Assembly: GCA_051884615.1 (NCBI GenBank)
Contig: JBJEVT010000023.1
Span: 1-53,240 of the forward strand
Direction: 5' to 3'
From: UBA1724 sp051884615
GTDB taxonomy: Bacteria; Verrucomicrobiota; Lentisphaeria; Oligosphaerales; Oligosphaeraceae
Length of the DNA: 53,240 bases
Position numbers and translations under genes: made by a program. The notes below the pieces were generated by a model, which worked only from the letters and a program-made list of their open reading frames with translations, did not search any database and was not told the DNA's origin. Of this stretch, positions 16,494 to 24,002 are shown one piece after another (position 1 is the stretch's first letter; every line of letters begins with the position of its first letter).

Positions 16494-17342
16494 ATGCTGA
16501 GAATCGCACTGCCCAACAAAGGCGCCCTCGCCGAAGAGGCCGCCACCCTGATGAAGGAAGCCGGCTACAAAGCCAAACGGGAGAACAAGGAACTCTCCGT
16601 GCTGGACACCGCCAACGATGTGGAATTCCTCTTCCTGCGCCCGCGGGACATCGCCGTCTATGTCTCCGGGGGAATCGTGGACGCCGGCATCACCGGACGG
16701 GACCTGCTTGCCGACTCCCGCTCCCAGGCAAAGGAACTCCTCCCCCTGGGATTCGGACGCTCCCGCTTCTGCTACGCCGTGCCCAAGGACAGCCCCGTCA
16801 CCGAAATCGCCCAGCTGGCGGGAAAGCGCATCGCCAGCAGCTATCCCAACATCGTCCGGGACGACATGGCGGCCCGGGGGCTGGAATGTTCGGTGGTCAA
16901 GCTGGACGGCGCCGTGGAGATTTCCGTGCGCCTGGGGGTGGCTGACGCCATCGCCGACGTGGTGGAGAGCGGCACCACCATGCGCCAGGCCGGCCTGCAC
17001 CCCATCGGGGAGCCGGTGATGGCCTCCGAGGCCCTGGTCATCGGCCATCCCGGCGTCGCGGAGAATCCCCAGGTCCGCTCCTTGCTGAAGCGTCTCCAGG
17101 GCATTCTCACCGCCCGGGCTTTCGTGGTGGTGGACTACAATGTGCCCGAGGCCCGGCGGGAGGCGGCCTGCGCCGTCACCCCGGGCGTGGAGTCCCCCAC
17201 CGTCACCCCCCTCTCCAAGCCCGGCTGGTACGCCGTCAAGTCCATGGTGCGCCGCAGCGAGCTCAATCATGTGATGGATTCCCTGGAGGCCGTCGGCGCC
17301 ACCGGCATCATCGTCTCCACCATCTGCACCTGCCGTCTCTAG
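16494..17342 (+). CDS. hisG: ATP phosphoribosyltransferase HisG (long form)
   Basis: HisG catalyses the first and feedback-controlled step of histidine synthesis, joining ATP and PRPP. The 282-residue product is the long, HisZ-independent form: catalytic domains (about 1-205; LRIALPNKGALAEEA, GITGRDLL, LDGAVEISVRLGVADAIADVVESGTT as PRPP loop) plus a C-terminal histidine-sensing domain (about 208-282). It follows the FtsK-HisE ORF by 51 bases of almost pure pyrimidine leader. From memory, both the HisE domain and this HisG look closest to the actinobacterial HisE-HisG pair. Confidence 0.97.
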   Translation: MLRIALPNKGALAEEAATLMKEAGYKAKRENKELSVLDTANDVEFLFLRPRDIAVYVSGGIVDAGITGRDLLADSRSQAKELLPLGFGRSRFCYAVPKDSPVTEIAQLAGKRIASSYPNIVRDDMAARGLECSVVKLDGAVEISVRLGVADAIADVVESGTTMRQAGLHPIGEPVMASEALVIGHPGVAENPQVRSLLKRLQGILTARAFVVVDYNVPEARREAACAVTPGVESPTVTPLSKPGWYAVKSMVRRSELNHVMDSLEAVGATGIIVSTICTCRL

Positions 17343-17394
17343 TCCTTCCTTCCCCTCCCCCCTCACTTTTCCGTCCACCCCTCTTGCTTTTCCC

Positions 17395-18690
17395 ATGTGC
17401 ACTGCCCACGGCGATTTCTGGAATCCCCGCTACGAAACCATGTCCCGGGACGAATTGACGGCGTTGCAGAACGAGCGTCTTTGCGCCCAGCTTCACCGGG
17501 CCTACGAGAAGAATGCGTATTTTCGCCAGAAGCTGCAGAAGCACGGCGTGCATCCGGACGATGTGCATGGCATCCAGGATTTGCCGCTGCTGCCCTTCAT
17601 GACCAAGGATGACTTCCGTCAGAACTATCCCCTGGGGATGTGCCTTTCCCCCCGGGAGGAGCTGCGGGAGTTCCACATGTCCAGCGGCTCCACGGGCGTT
17701 CCGGTGGTCATGCCGTACACCCAGGGGGATTTGGAGCAGTGGGGGGAATGCATGGCACGGTGCTACTGGATGGCGGGGATGCGTCCCGGCGAGGCCTTCC
17801 AGATCACGCCCACCTTTGGCCTCTTCAACGGCGGCTTCGGCTTCTACCACGGGGCGCGGATGGCGGGGCTTTTCTCCATTCCCTCCTCCAGCGGCAACAC
17901 CGCCCGCCAGATCCAGCTTCTCCACGACTTCCAGGCCAAGGGCATCGGCTGCGTCGTCTCCTACATGGCGCGCATCATCGAGGTGGCGGACGAGCTGAAG
18001 ATGGACTTCCCCACCCTGAAGGTGGGCATCTTCGGCTCCGAGACCTTCTCCGACGAAATGCGCCGGAAGATCGAGAGCCGGGCACAGCTCCAGGCCTTTG
18101 ACATCTACGGCATGACGGAGACCGGAGGCGTGGGCACCACCGGCATGGACTGCCAGGCCCACTGCGGCATCCACGTCTGGGAAGACCAGTACATCACCGA
18201 AATCGTGGACCCCGAGACCGGAAAGGTCCTCCCCGACGGCAGCTACGGCGACGTGGTCTTCACCGCCCTCACCCGGGAGGCGCTCCCCGTCTTCCGCTTC
18301 CGCACGCGGGACATCTCCCGCATCATCTCCCGGGAACCCTGCGCCTGCGGCAGAACCAGCCTGCGGCTGGACCGCATCACCGGACGGCTGGACGACATGC
18401 TCATCATCAAGGGCGTGAACTTCTTCCCCCGCCAGGTGGAGCAGGCCCTCCTGGAGATTCCCGGCGTGCTGCCCGAATACCAGATCATCATCGAGAACCG
18501 GGATGGCATCAACGACATCCGCATCAACGTGGAGGCCCAGGAGGGCGTCACCGGCTTCACCGTGGCGAAGCACCTGAAGGAGCGTCTGGGCTTCTCCCCC
18601 AAGGGCGACGTCTTCGCCCCGGGCACCCTGCCCCGTTCCGAGGGCAAGGCCAAGCGGGTCATCCGGAAGGATCTGCCTTCCAAATCCTGA
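17395..18690 (+). CDS. Phenylacetate-CoA ligase (copy 2)
   Basis: A second adenylate-forming ligase of the PaaK type (431 aa). It has the phosphate loop SSGSTGVP, the FNGGFGFYHGARMAG segment, YGMTETGGVG, FRFRTRDIS and the hinge RLDDMLIIKGVNFFPRQVE. It is clearly diverged from copy 1 at 8586, with different residues lining the acyl pocket (FNGGFGF against FTGGMGA), so a different aryl acid substrate is likely. No ACT gene follows; an M18 aminopeptidase does, with its own Shine-Dalgarno. The start is an ATG after a CT-rich leader. Confidence 0.92.
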   Translation: MCTAHGDFWNPRYETMSRDELTALQNERLCAQLHRAYEKNAYFRQKLQKHGVHPDDVHGIQDLPLLPFMTKDDFRQNYPLGMCLSPREELREFHMSSGSTGVPVVMPYTQGDLEQWGECMARCYWMAGMRPGEAFQITPTFGLFNGGFGFYHGARMAGLFSIPSSSGNTARQIQLLHDFQAKGIGCVVSYMARIIEVADELKMDFPTLKVGIFGSETFSDEMRRKIESRAQLQAFDIYGMTETGGVGTTGMDCQAHCGIHVWEDQYITEIVDPETGKVLPDGSYGDVVFTALTREALPVFRFRTRDISRIISREPCACGRTSLRLDRITGRLDDMLIIKGVNFFPRQVEQALLEIPGVLPEYQIIIENRDGINDIRINVEAQEGVTGFTVAKHLKERLGFSPKGDVFAPGTLPRSEGKAKRVIRKDLPSKS

Positions 18691-18775
18691 GCCCCCTCCC
18701 CCCTTTCCCCAATCCCCCACGCCGCCCGGAGAAAAGTCCCTCCGACCCCGGCACCCCATAGGAGACAAGACACAC

Positions 18776-20227
18776 ATGGCCACTTCCCCCAAGGCAAAGG
18801 CCTCCAAGCAGTCCCCCATCCGTCCCTGGAAACGGGAGCCCGGATGGGACAAGCTCGCCCCCGGCGAGGAAAAGCGTCTGGAAGAATACTGCGCCGACTA
18901 CATCGACTTCATCAGCGACACCAAGACCGAACGCCGCGTCCATGACCACCTCCTGGCCCTGGCCAAGAAGCAGGGCTTCCGGGATCTGGACGAAGTGGCG
19001 CGGGGCAAGGCCCTCCTCAAGCCCGGCGACGGCGTCTACCGCTCCATGGACGGGAAAACCCTCCTCCTGGCACGGGTGGGCAAGCGCCCCCTGGAGGAAG
19101 GACTCAATCTGGTGGGCGGGCACGCCGACTGCCCCCGGCTGGACCTGAAACCCTGCCCCCTCTACCAGGACGAGGAACTGGTCCTGCTGGACACCCACTA
19201 CTACGGCGGCATCAAACACTACCAGTGGCTCGCCCTGCCTCTGGCCATCTACGGCGTGGTGATCCGGAGGGACGGCACCAAGGTGGAGGTGGCCATCGGC
19301 GACGGCCCCGATGATCCCGTCTTCTGCATCACCGACATCCTGCCCCACCTGGATGTGGACCAGTCCAAGTTGAGCATGCGGGAGGGCGTCCGGGGCGAGA
19401 AGCTCAACGTGGTCTGCGGCTCCCGTCCCGTCTCCAAGGAGAAGGAGGACAAGGAGATTCCCCAGAAGGCCAAGCTGAACATCCTCCATCTGCTGCGGGA
19501 GACCTACGGCATGGAGGAGGAGGATTTCGCCAGCGCGGAGCTGGAGGTGGTTCCCGCCGGACGCGCCCGGGAGCTGGGCTTCGACCGCTCCATGATCCTG
19601 GGCTACGGCCAGGACGACCGGGTCTGCTCCTACGCCGCCGCCCGGGCGGTCCTGGATTTCCAGGGCATCCCCCAGCGCACCATGGGCGCCCTGGTGGTGG
19701 ACAAGGAGGAGATCGGCTCCTACGGCCGCACCGGCATGGACTCCACCTTCCTGCCCAACTCCGTGGCCGAACTGGTGGCCGCCACCCAGAAGACCTACAG
19801 CGACCTGGTGGTCCGCCGTGCCCTGGAGCACACCAGAATGCTTTCCGCCGACGTGGGCACCCTGGCAGACCCCGACTACAAGGGCGCCAACTCCGACGGC
19901 AACATGGGACGCCTCAACTGCGGCCTCCAGATCAACAAATACGACGGACACGGCGGCAAGGGCGGCGCCTCCGACGCCAGCGCCGAATTCATGGCCCATG
20001 TCCGCAAGGTCTTCAACGACGGCAAAGTGGTCTGGCAGCTCTGCGAGCTGGGCCGCCCCGACGTGGGCGGCGGCGGCACCATCGCCCTCTACATGGCGCG
20101 CCTGGGCATCGAGGTGGTGGACTGCGGCGTCGGACTCCTCTGCATGCACGCCCCCTGGGAAATCGCCGGAAAGCTGGACGTGTACATGGCATACAAGGGC
20201 TACGCCGCCTTCCTGGCCAACGCATAG
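18776..20227 (+). CDS. M18 family metalloaminopeptidase
   Basis: This 483-residue cytosolic exopeptidase should remove N-terminal residues, typically acidic or hydrophobic, from peptides using two zinc ions. Visible metal or catalytic elements are HADCP (His116, Asp118), the catalytic pair in VVDKEEIGSYG, and the Asp in LSADVGTLADPDY, all in the M18 order and at the usual length for bacterial members. The ATG is preceded by AGGAG (spacing 12). Two GC-rich hairpins follow the stop. With the neighbouring phenylacetate-CoA ligases it fits an amino acid-fermenting lifestyle, though that link is inference. Confidence 0.93.
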   Translation: MATSPKAKASKQSPIRPWKREPGWDKLAPGEEKRLEEYCADYIDFISDTKTERRVHDHLLALAKKQGFRDLDEVARGKALLKPGDGVYRSMDGKTLLLARVGKRPLEEGLNLVGGHADCPRLDLKPCPLYQDEELVLLDTHYYGGIKHYQWLALPLAIYGVVIRRDGTKVEVAIGDGPDDPVFCITDILPHLDVDQSKLSMREGVRGEKLNVVCGSRPVSKEKEDKEIPQKAKLNILHLLRETYGMEEEDFASAELEVVPAGRARELGFDRSMILGYGQDDRVCSYAAARAVLDFQGIPQRTMGALVVDKEEIGSYGRTGMDSTFLPNSVAELVAATQKTYSDLVVRRALEHTRMLSADVGTLADPDYKGANSDGNMGRLNCGLQINKYDGHGGKGGASDASAEFMAHVRKVFNDGKVVWQLCELGRPDVGGGGTIALYMARLGIEVVDCGVGLLCMHAPWEIAGKLDVYMAYKGYAAFLANA

Positions 20228-20251
20228 CCTCCCCGCCGGGCGCCGGGAAGG

Positions 20252-20278
20252 CGCCGCCGCACCATCCCCGCGGCGGCG
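20252..20278 (+). terminator. Strong 9-bp hairpin after the M18 gene
   Basis: CGCCGCCGC and GCGGCGGCG form a perfect 9-bp stem around a 9-base loop, 25 bases past the stop. No T-run follows directly, so alone it would be a pausing or RNA-stabilising hairpin. Confidence 0.5.
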
Positions 20279-20318
20279 ACCCCGGGAGCTCCCCTCCCCC
20301 TTCCCGGCGCCCCCTCCA

Positions 20319-20345
20319 CCGCCGGAAGCCCCGGCGGCGGCTTTT
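20319..20345 (+). terminator. Intrinsic terminator candidate before pgpH
   Basis: A perfect 7-bp stem, CCGCCGG (20319-20325) with CCGGCGG (20331-20337), is followed after CGGC by five T residues. This is the best intrinsic terminator in the window and would end the M18 transcript before pgpH. Confidence 0.6.
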
Positions 20346-20368
20346 TCCTCCCCCTCCTCCCTCTCTCC

Positions 20369-22126
20369 ATGGGCAGTACAAAACACACGCCGGACACTCT
20401 GCCGCCTCCCACCCCGCTCACCCAGGACGAGCAGCAGACGCAGATCGAGCATTTCCGGGAAGGGCTCAAAGCCTCCTGCCAGGAAAGCCTGAGCCGCTCC
20501 CGGCAGGACACTTCCTGGAGCCTCCGGTTCTTCGACCGGGACAACTGCCTGGGAGCTCTCCTCTTCTTCCTGACCTGGCTGCTGGGCAGCAGCCTCCGTC
20601 TGCTCATCACCTCCCCCCTCGACCCCCGGGAGCCCATCGCCCAGCGGCTGACGGACCGCAGCTTCCTCCTCTTCCTTCTGGTCCAGGCCTTCTCCCTGGC
20701 TTTCCTCCAAGCCACCCTCAACACCCCCTGGCGCACCGCCCGGCCCATTCCCAAGCTCAAGGAATACCTCCTGGTCTCCCTCTCCCTGATGCTGGAATTC
20801 ACCGCCGTCGCCCTGCTCATCCATTCCTCCTACGTCCCCACGGACCGCCCCTGGAATGTCATCACGGTGCTGCCCCTTGCCATCTTCCCCGCCCTCCTGA
20901 TCAATCTGCTGGACGCCCGGGCCGCCGCCTGCACCGCCATCCTCCAGGCCATTCTCCTGCCCCTCCAGATTCCCACCGCCCCCACGGACAACACCTACCA
21001 GCTCTTCTGCTTCACCCTGATCGTCTCCGTGGCCTCCGTCCTCTGCTTCCGGAACATCCGCTTCCGGCTCCATTATCTCACCCACGGACTGCTCCAGGGG
21101 ATTGTGGTCTCCGCCATGGGGCTTCTGGCTTTCTATCTGGGGGGCAGCCAGCTTGCCCCGGAGACGGACATCCTGGACATCATTCTGCACGGTCTTGCCC
21201 AGGGAGTGCTCACCGGCCTGGCCTGCCTCCTCTTCCTGCCTCTGCTGGAGCTCCTCTTCCGCATCCCCACCCCCATGACCCTGGCGGAGCTGACGGATGT
21301 GAACACCCCCCTCCTGCAACGGCTGCGGGCCGAGGCGCCGGGCACCTACCAGCACTCCCTGGACGTGGCGGAAATGGCGACCAACGCCGCCTCCGCCATC
21401 GGGGCGGACGCCAAGCTGGTCCATGTGATGGCTCTCTATCACGATGTGGGAAAACTCTTCGCGCCGCAATATTTCGCGGAGAACATGACCAGCCGCAACA
21501 ATCCCCTGGAGAACGGCCTGAGCCCGGAGGAGAGCGCCAATCTCATCTTCGAGCACACCACCCACGGGGTCCAGCTGGCCCAGAAATACCACATCTCCCC
21601 CCTCGTCATCCCCGCCATACGCCAGCACCACGGCAACACCCTCCTGGAGCACTTCTACAAGAAGGCCTGCGACCAGGCGGCCGCCGAAGGCGCCCCCCTT
21701 CCCGCCGAGGAACGCTACCGCTATCCCCAAAAGCCCTTCACCTCCCGGGAGGTCGCCATCCTGAGCATGGCGGACAGCTGCGAGGCCGCCGTCCGCGCCC
21801 TCCTCTCCGCCACGCCCGACCTCACCAAGCTGGCGCGGGAGATTGTGGAGCAGACCCGGGAGCGGGACCAGGACGCCACCGCCAAATGCCTGGATCTCCT
21901 CACGGAGAATCTGGGGCAGAAGGAGCTCTCCCATGTGGTGCGGGCCATTGACGAGCGCATCGCCATGGTCTTCCGCAAACGCTACGACGACCATCAGCTG
22001 GACCAGGTGGACCTCACCACCAAGGAACTGGCCACCATGGCCAGAAGCTTCCGGGAGACCATCCTCTTCCACTTCCATTCCCGCCCCGAATACCGCACCG
22101 CCGGGGCCGACTACCGCGGCCGATGA
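20369..22126 (+). CDS. PgpH-like HD-domain cyclic dinucleotide phosphodiesterase, short form
   Basis: The 585-residue membrane protein has about seven hydrophobic helices (about 60-305) and a C-terminal HD domain (about 320-540) with metal ligands in TYQHSL, YHDVGK, the EHTTHG segment and RQHHGN. This is the PgpH arrangement; PgpH degrades cyclic di-AMP, and its gene usually precedes ybeY, as it does here through an ATGA overlap. The extracellular 7TMR-HDED sensor domain that normally adds some 200-300 N-terminal residues is absent; only a short charged N-terminus precedes the first helix. Substrate assignment rests on family and context. Confidence 0.9.
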   Translation: MGSTKHTPDTLPPPTPLTQDEQQTQIEHFREGLKASCQESLSRSRQDTSWSLRFFDRDNCLGALLFFLTWLLGSSLRLLITSPLDPREPIAQRLTDRSFLLFLLVQAFSLAFLQATLNTPWRTARPIPKLKEYLLVSLSLMLEFTAVALLIHSSYVPTDRPWNVITVLPLAIFPALLINLLDARAAACTAILQAILLPLQIPTAPTDNTYQLFCFTLIVSVASVLCFRNIRFRLHYLTHGLLQGIVVSAMGLLAFYLGGSQLAPETDILDIILHGLAQGVLTGLACLLFLPLLELLFRIPTPMTLAELTDVNTPLLQRLRAEAPGTYQHSLDVAEMATNAASAIGADAKLVHVMALYHDVGKLFAPQYFAENMTSRNNPLENGLSPEESANLIFEHTTHGVQLAQKYHISPLVIPAIRQHHGNTLLEHFYKKACDQAAAEGAPLPAEERYRYPQKPFTSREVAILSMADSCEAAVRALLSATPDLTKLAREIVEQTRERDQDATAKCLDLLTENLGQKELSHVVRAIDERIAMVFRKRYDDHQLDQVDLTTKELATMARSFRETILFHFHSRPEYRTAGADYRGR

Positions 22127-22617
22127 ATCTCTGCCTCTGCCCCATGCCCTCCCTCCGGGGACTCCGGGGACTTCCCCGCTTCCGGCAGGCCCTGGAGGCC
22201 GTCCTCCCCCTGACGGGCCTTCCCCTGGACCTGCCCGGGGAGATCCAGTTCATCCTGGTCACCGTCCCCCGGATGGTGCGTCTCAACGCCCTGCACCTCC
22301 ACCACCAGGGGCCCACGGACGTCATCACCTACGATCTCCGGTGTCCGGAGGGGGCGTTCCCCGCTCTTCCCCCCGAGGCCGGACTCCCCGTTCTGGCGGA
22401 AATCTATCTCTGCCCGGAGGTGGCGCGGCGCCAGGCCCCCGCCTTCGGCCAATCCCCCTCCCGGGAATTGTTCCGCTACGCCGTCCACGGTCTCCTGCAT
22501 CTGGCGGGGGAGGACGACCTGACCCCCGAGGCGCTCCAATCCATGCGCCGGGGCGAGGAGCGTCTCCTCGCCGCCGCCGAATCCCTGGGATTCTCCCTGG
22601 AGGGATTTCTTCTCTGA
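22123..22617 (+). CDS. ybeY: Endoribonuclease YbeY
   Basis: YbeY matures the 3' end of 16S rRNA and helps ribosome quality control. The 164-residue product has the family core RLNALHLHHQGPTDVITYDL and the zinc motif HGLLHLAGEDD. His122 and His126 are conserved, but the third ligand position, normally His, is Asp132. The start overlaps the pgpH stop (ATGA), a typical arrangement for this pair. The insertion of Pro-rich residues around PALPPEAGLP is unremarkable. It may still bind zinc with Asp, or activity may be altered. Confidence 0.92.
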   Translation: MNLCLCPMPSLRGLRGLPRFRQALEAVLPLTGLPLDLPGEIQFILVTVPRMVRLNALHLHHQGPTDVITYDLRCPEGAFPALPPEAGLPVLAEIYLCPEVARRQAPAFGQSPSRELFRYAVHGLLHLAGEDDLTPEALQSMRRGEERLLAAAESLGFSLEGFLL

Positions 22618-22644
22618 CCCGGCACGTCCCCCTTTCCCCATCCC

Positions 22645-23919
22645 ATGCACTGGTCTCTTCTCCTTCTCCCCTCCTTCCTTCTGGGACTGCTGGCCGTCTT
22701 TCTCCTCCTGGCCTCCCTGAAACTGGCTCTCTTCGGCCGTCCCCAGCTCCGCAAGCTGCGGGAGAACCACCGGGAGCTTTCCGAGCGTCTGGAGGACGTG
22801 CTGGAGCGCAAGCTGGTCTACCGAGTGGCGCTGCAGTGGGAGGCCGCCCTCTCCTCCACCGCCGCCGTGGCCCTCTTCACCGCCTGGGGCCTGCTCTTTT
22901 CCCATCCACGGCTATGGCCGGTGTGGACCCTGGCGGCGGTCCTCTTCCTCTTCCTGATGCTCCTCCTCCTGCTCCTGGACCAGCTGTTGCCCCTCCCCTC
23001 CACCGCGCGCCTCCTCTGCCTGGCCCTGCCCTTCGCCAAGGCCCTCGCCTTCCTGGGACTCCCCTTCCAGGCGCTGGAAAACCGGAGGGACGAACACACC
23101 CCGGAAAATCCCGAGAACACCATCACCACCGAGGACGCCATCCGCTCCCTGGTGGAAGAGGACGACACCGAGGAATCCGACCCCGCCGCCCCGGAGGACG
23201 ATCTCCAGCAGGACGAAAAACGGATGCTCACCGGCGTCATGAATCTGGACATCACCCTGGTCCATGAAATCATGACGCCGCGGGTGGACCTGGACGCCAT
23301 CCCCCAGGAAGCCACCGTGGCGGAAGCCAAGGCCCTCATCGCCCGCACCGGACACTCCCGCATCCCCGTCTACGGCAAATCCATCGACGCCATCACCGGC
23401 ATCCTCTACGCCAAGGATCTGCTGGACGAGGAAAAGGTGGCCAACGCCCAGGGCGTCATGGCCTTCGCCCGCCCCCCCGTCTTCATCCCCGAGACCAAGA
23501 ACGTGGGGGATCTGCTGAAGGAGTTCCGAAGCAAGCACAACCATCTGGCCGTGGTGCTGGACGAATACGGGGGCACCAGCGGAATCGTCACCATCGAGGA
23601 CATCCTGGAGGAGATCGTGGGGGAGATCGAGGACGAGTTCGACCGCACCCAGCCCATGCCCCAGACCCGGATGGAGGCGGACGGCACCCTCACCGTGGAC
23701 GCCCGCACCACCATCTGGGAGCTCAACCAGCTCCTGGACCTGGAAATCCCGGAGGACGAGGGTTATGACACGTTGGCTGGTTATATTATGACCACCCTCG
23801 GCAGAATCCCCCGGACAGGGGAAAAGGTGGACACCCCCCTGCTGGAGGCGGAGATTCTCTGCGCCTCCCCCCGGCGTCTCATCACCCTCAAGGTGCAGAA
23901 AAAGCCCGAGACGCCCTAG
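22645..23919 (+). CDS. CorC/HlyC-type CBS-domain membrane protein
   Basis: This 424-residue protein has an N-terminal membrane region (about four helices, 1-150) that is a diverged DUF21, a charged linker with EEDDTEESD, a CBS pair (about 205-330: IMTPRVDLDAIP, HNHLAVVLDEYGGTSGIVTIEDILEEIVGEIEDE) and a C-terminal CorC_HlyC domain (about 345-420). The family (CNNM/CorC) is linked to magnesium and other divalent cation export. In many genomes it follows ybeY, as here. A run of rare, AT-ending codons covers residues 373-382, which the C-terminal GYDTLAGYI motif occupies. Confidence 0.9.
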   Translation: MHWSLLLLPSFLLGLLAVFLLLASLKLALFGRPQLRKLRENHRELSERLEDVLERKLVYRVALQWEAALSSTAAVALFTAWGLLFSHPRLWPVWTLAAVLFLFLMLLLLLLDQLLPLPSTARLLCLALPFAKALAFLGLPFQALENRRDEHTPENPENTITTEDAIRSLVEEDDTEESDPAAPEDDLQQDEKRMLTGVMNLDITLVHEIMTPRVDLDAIPQEATVAEAKALIARTGHSRIPVYGKSIDAITGILYAKDLLDEEKVANAQGVMAFARPPVFIPETKNVGDLLKEFRSKHNHLAVVLDEYGGTSGIVTIEDILEEIVGEIEDEFDRTQPMPQTRMEADGTLTVDARTTIWELNQLLDLEIPEDEGYDTLAGYIMTTLGRIPRTGEKVDTPLLEAEILCASPRRLITLKVQKKPETP

Positions 23920-24002
23920 CCCCTCCCCCCCCCCCGCCCCGGATTGTCCCATGGCCCGTGTCCGGGCCGCCCCACGCCCGCCCCACGCCTTCGCCTCCCT
24001 CC

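Noticed and set aside
23764..23790. Promoter inside corC for the downstream lipid synthase gene
   Set aside because: ATGACA and TATATT or TATTAT are spaced only 11-13 bases apart, too short for a normal promoter. The rare-codon run is noted separately.
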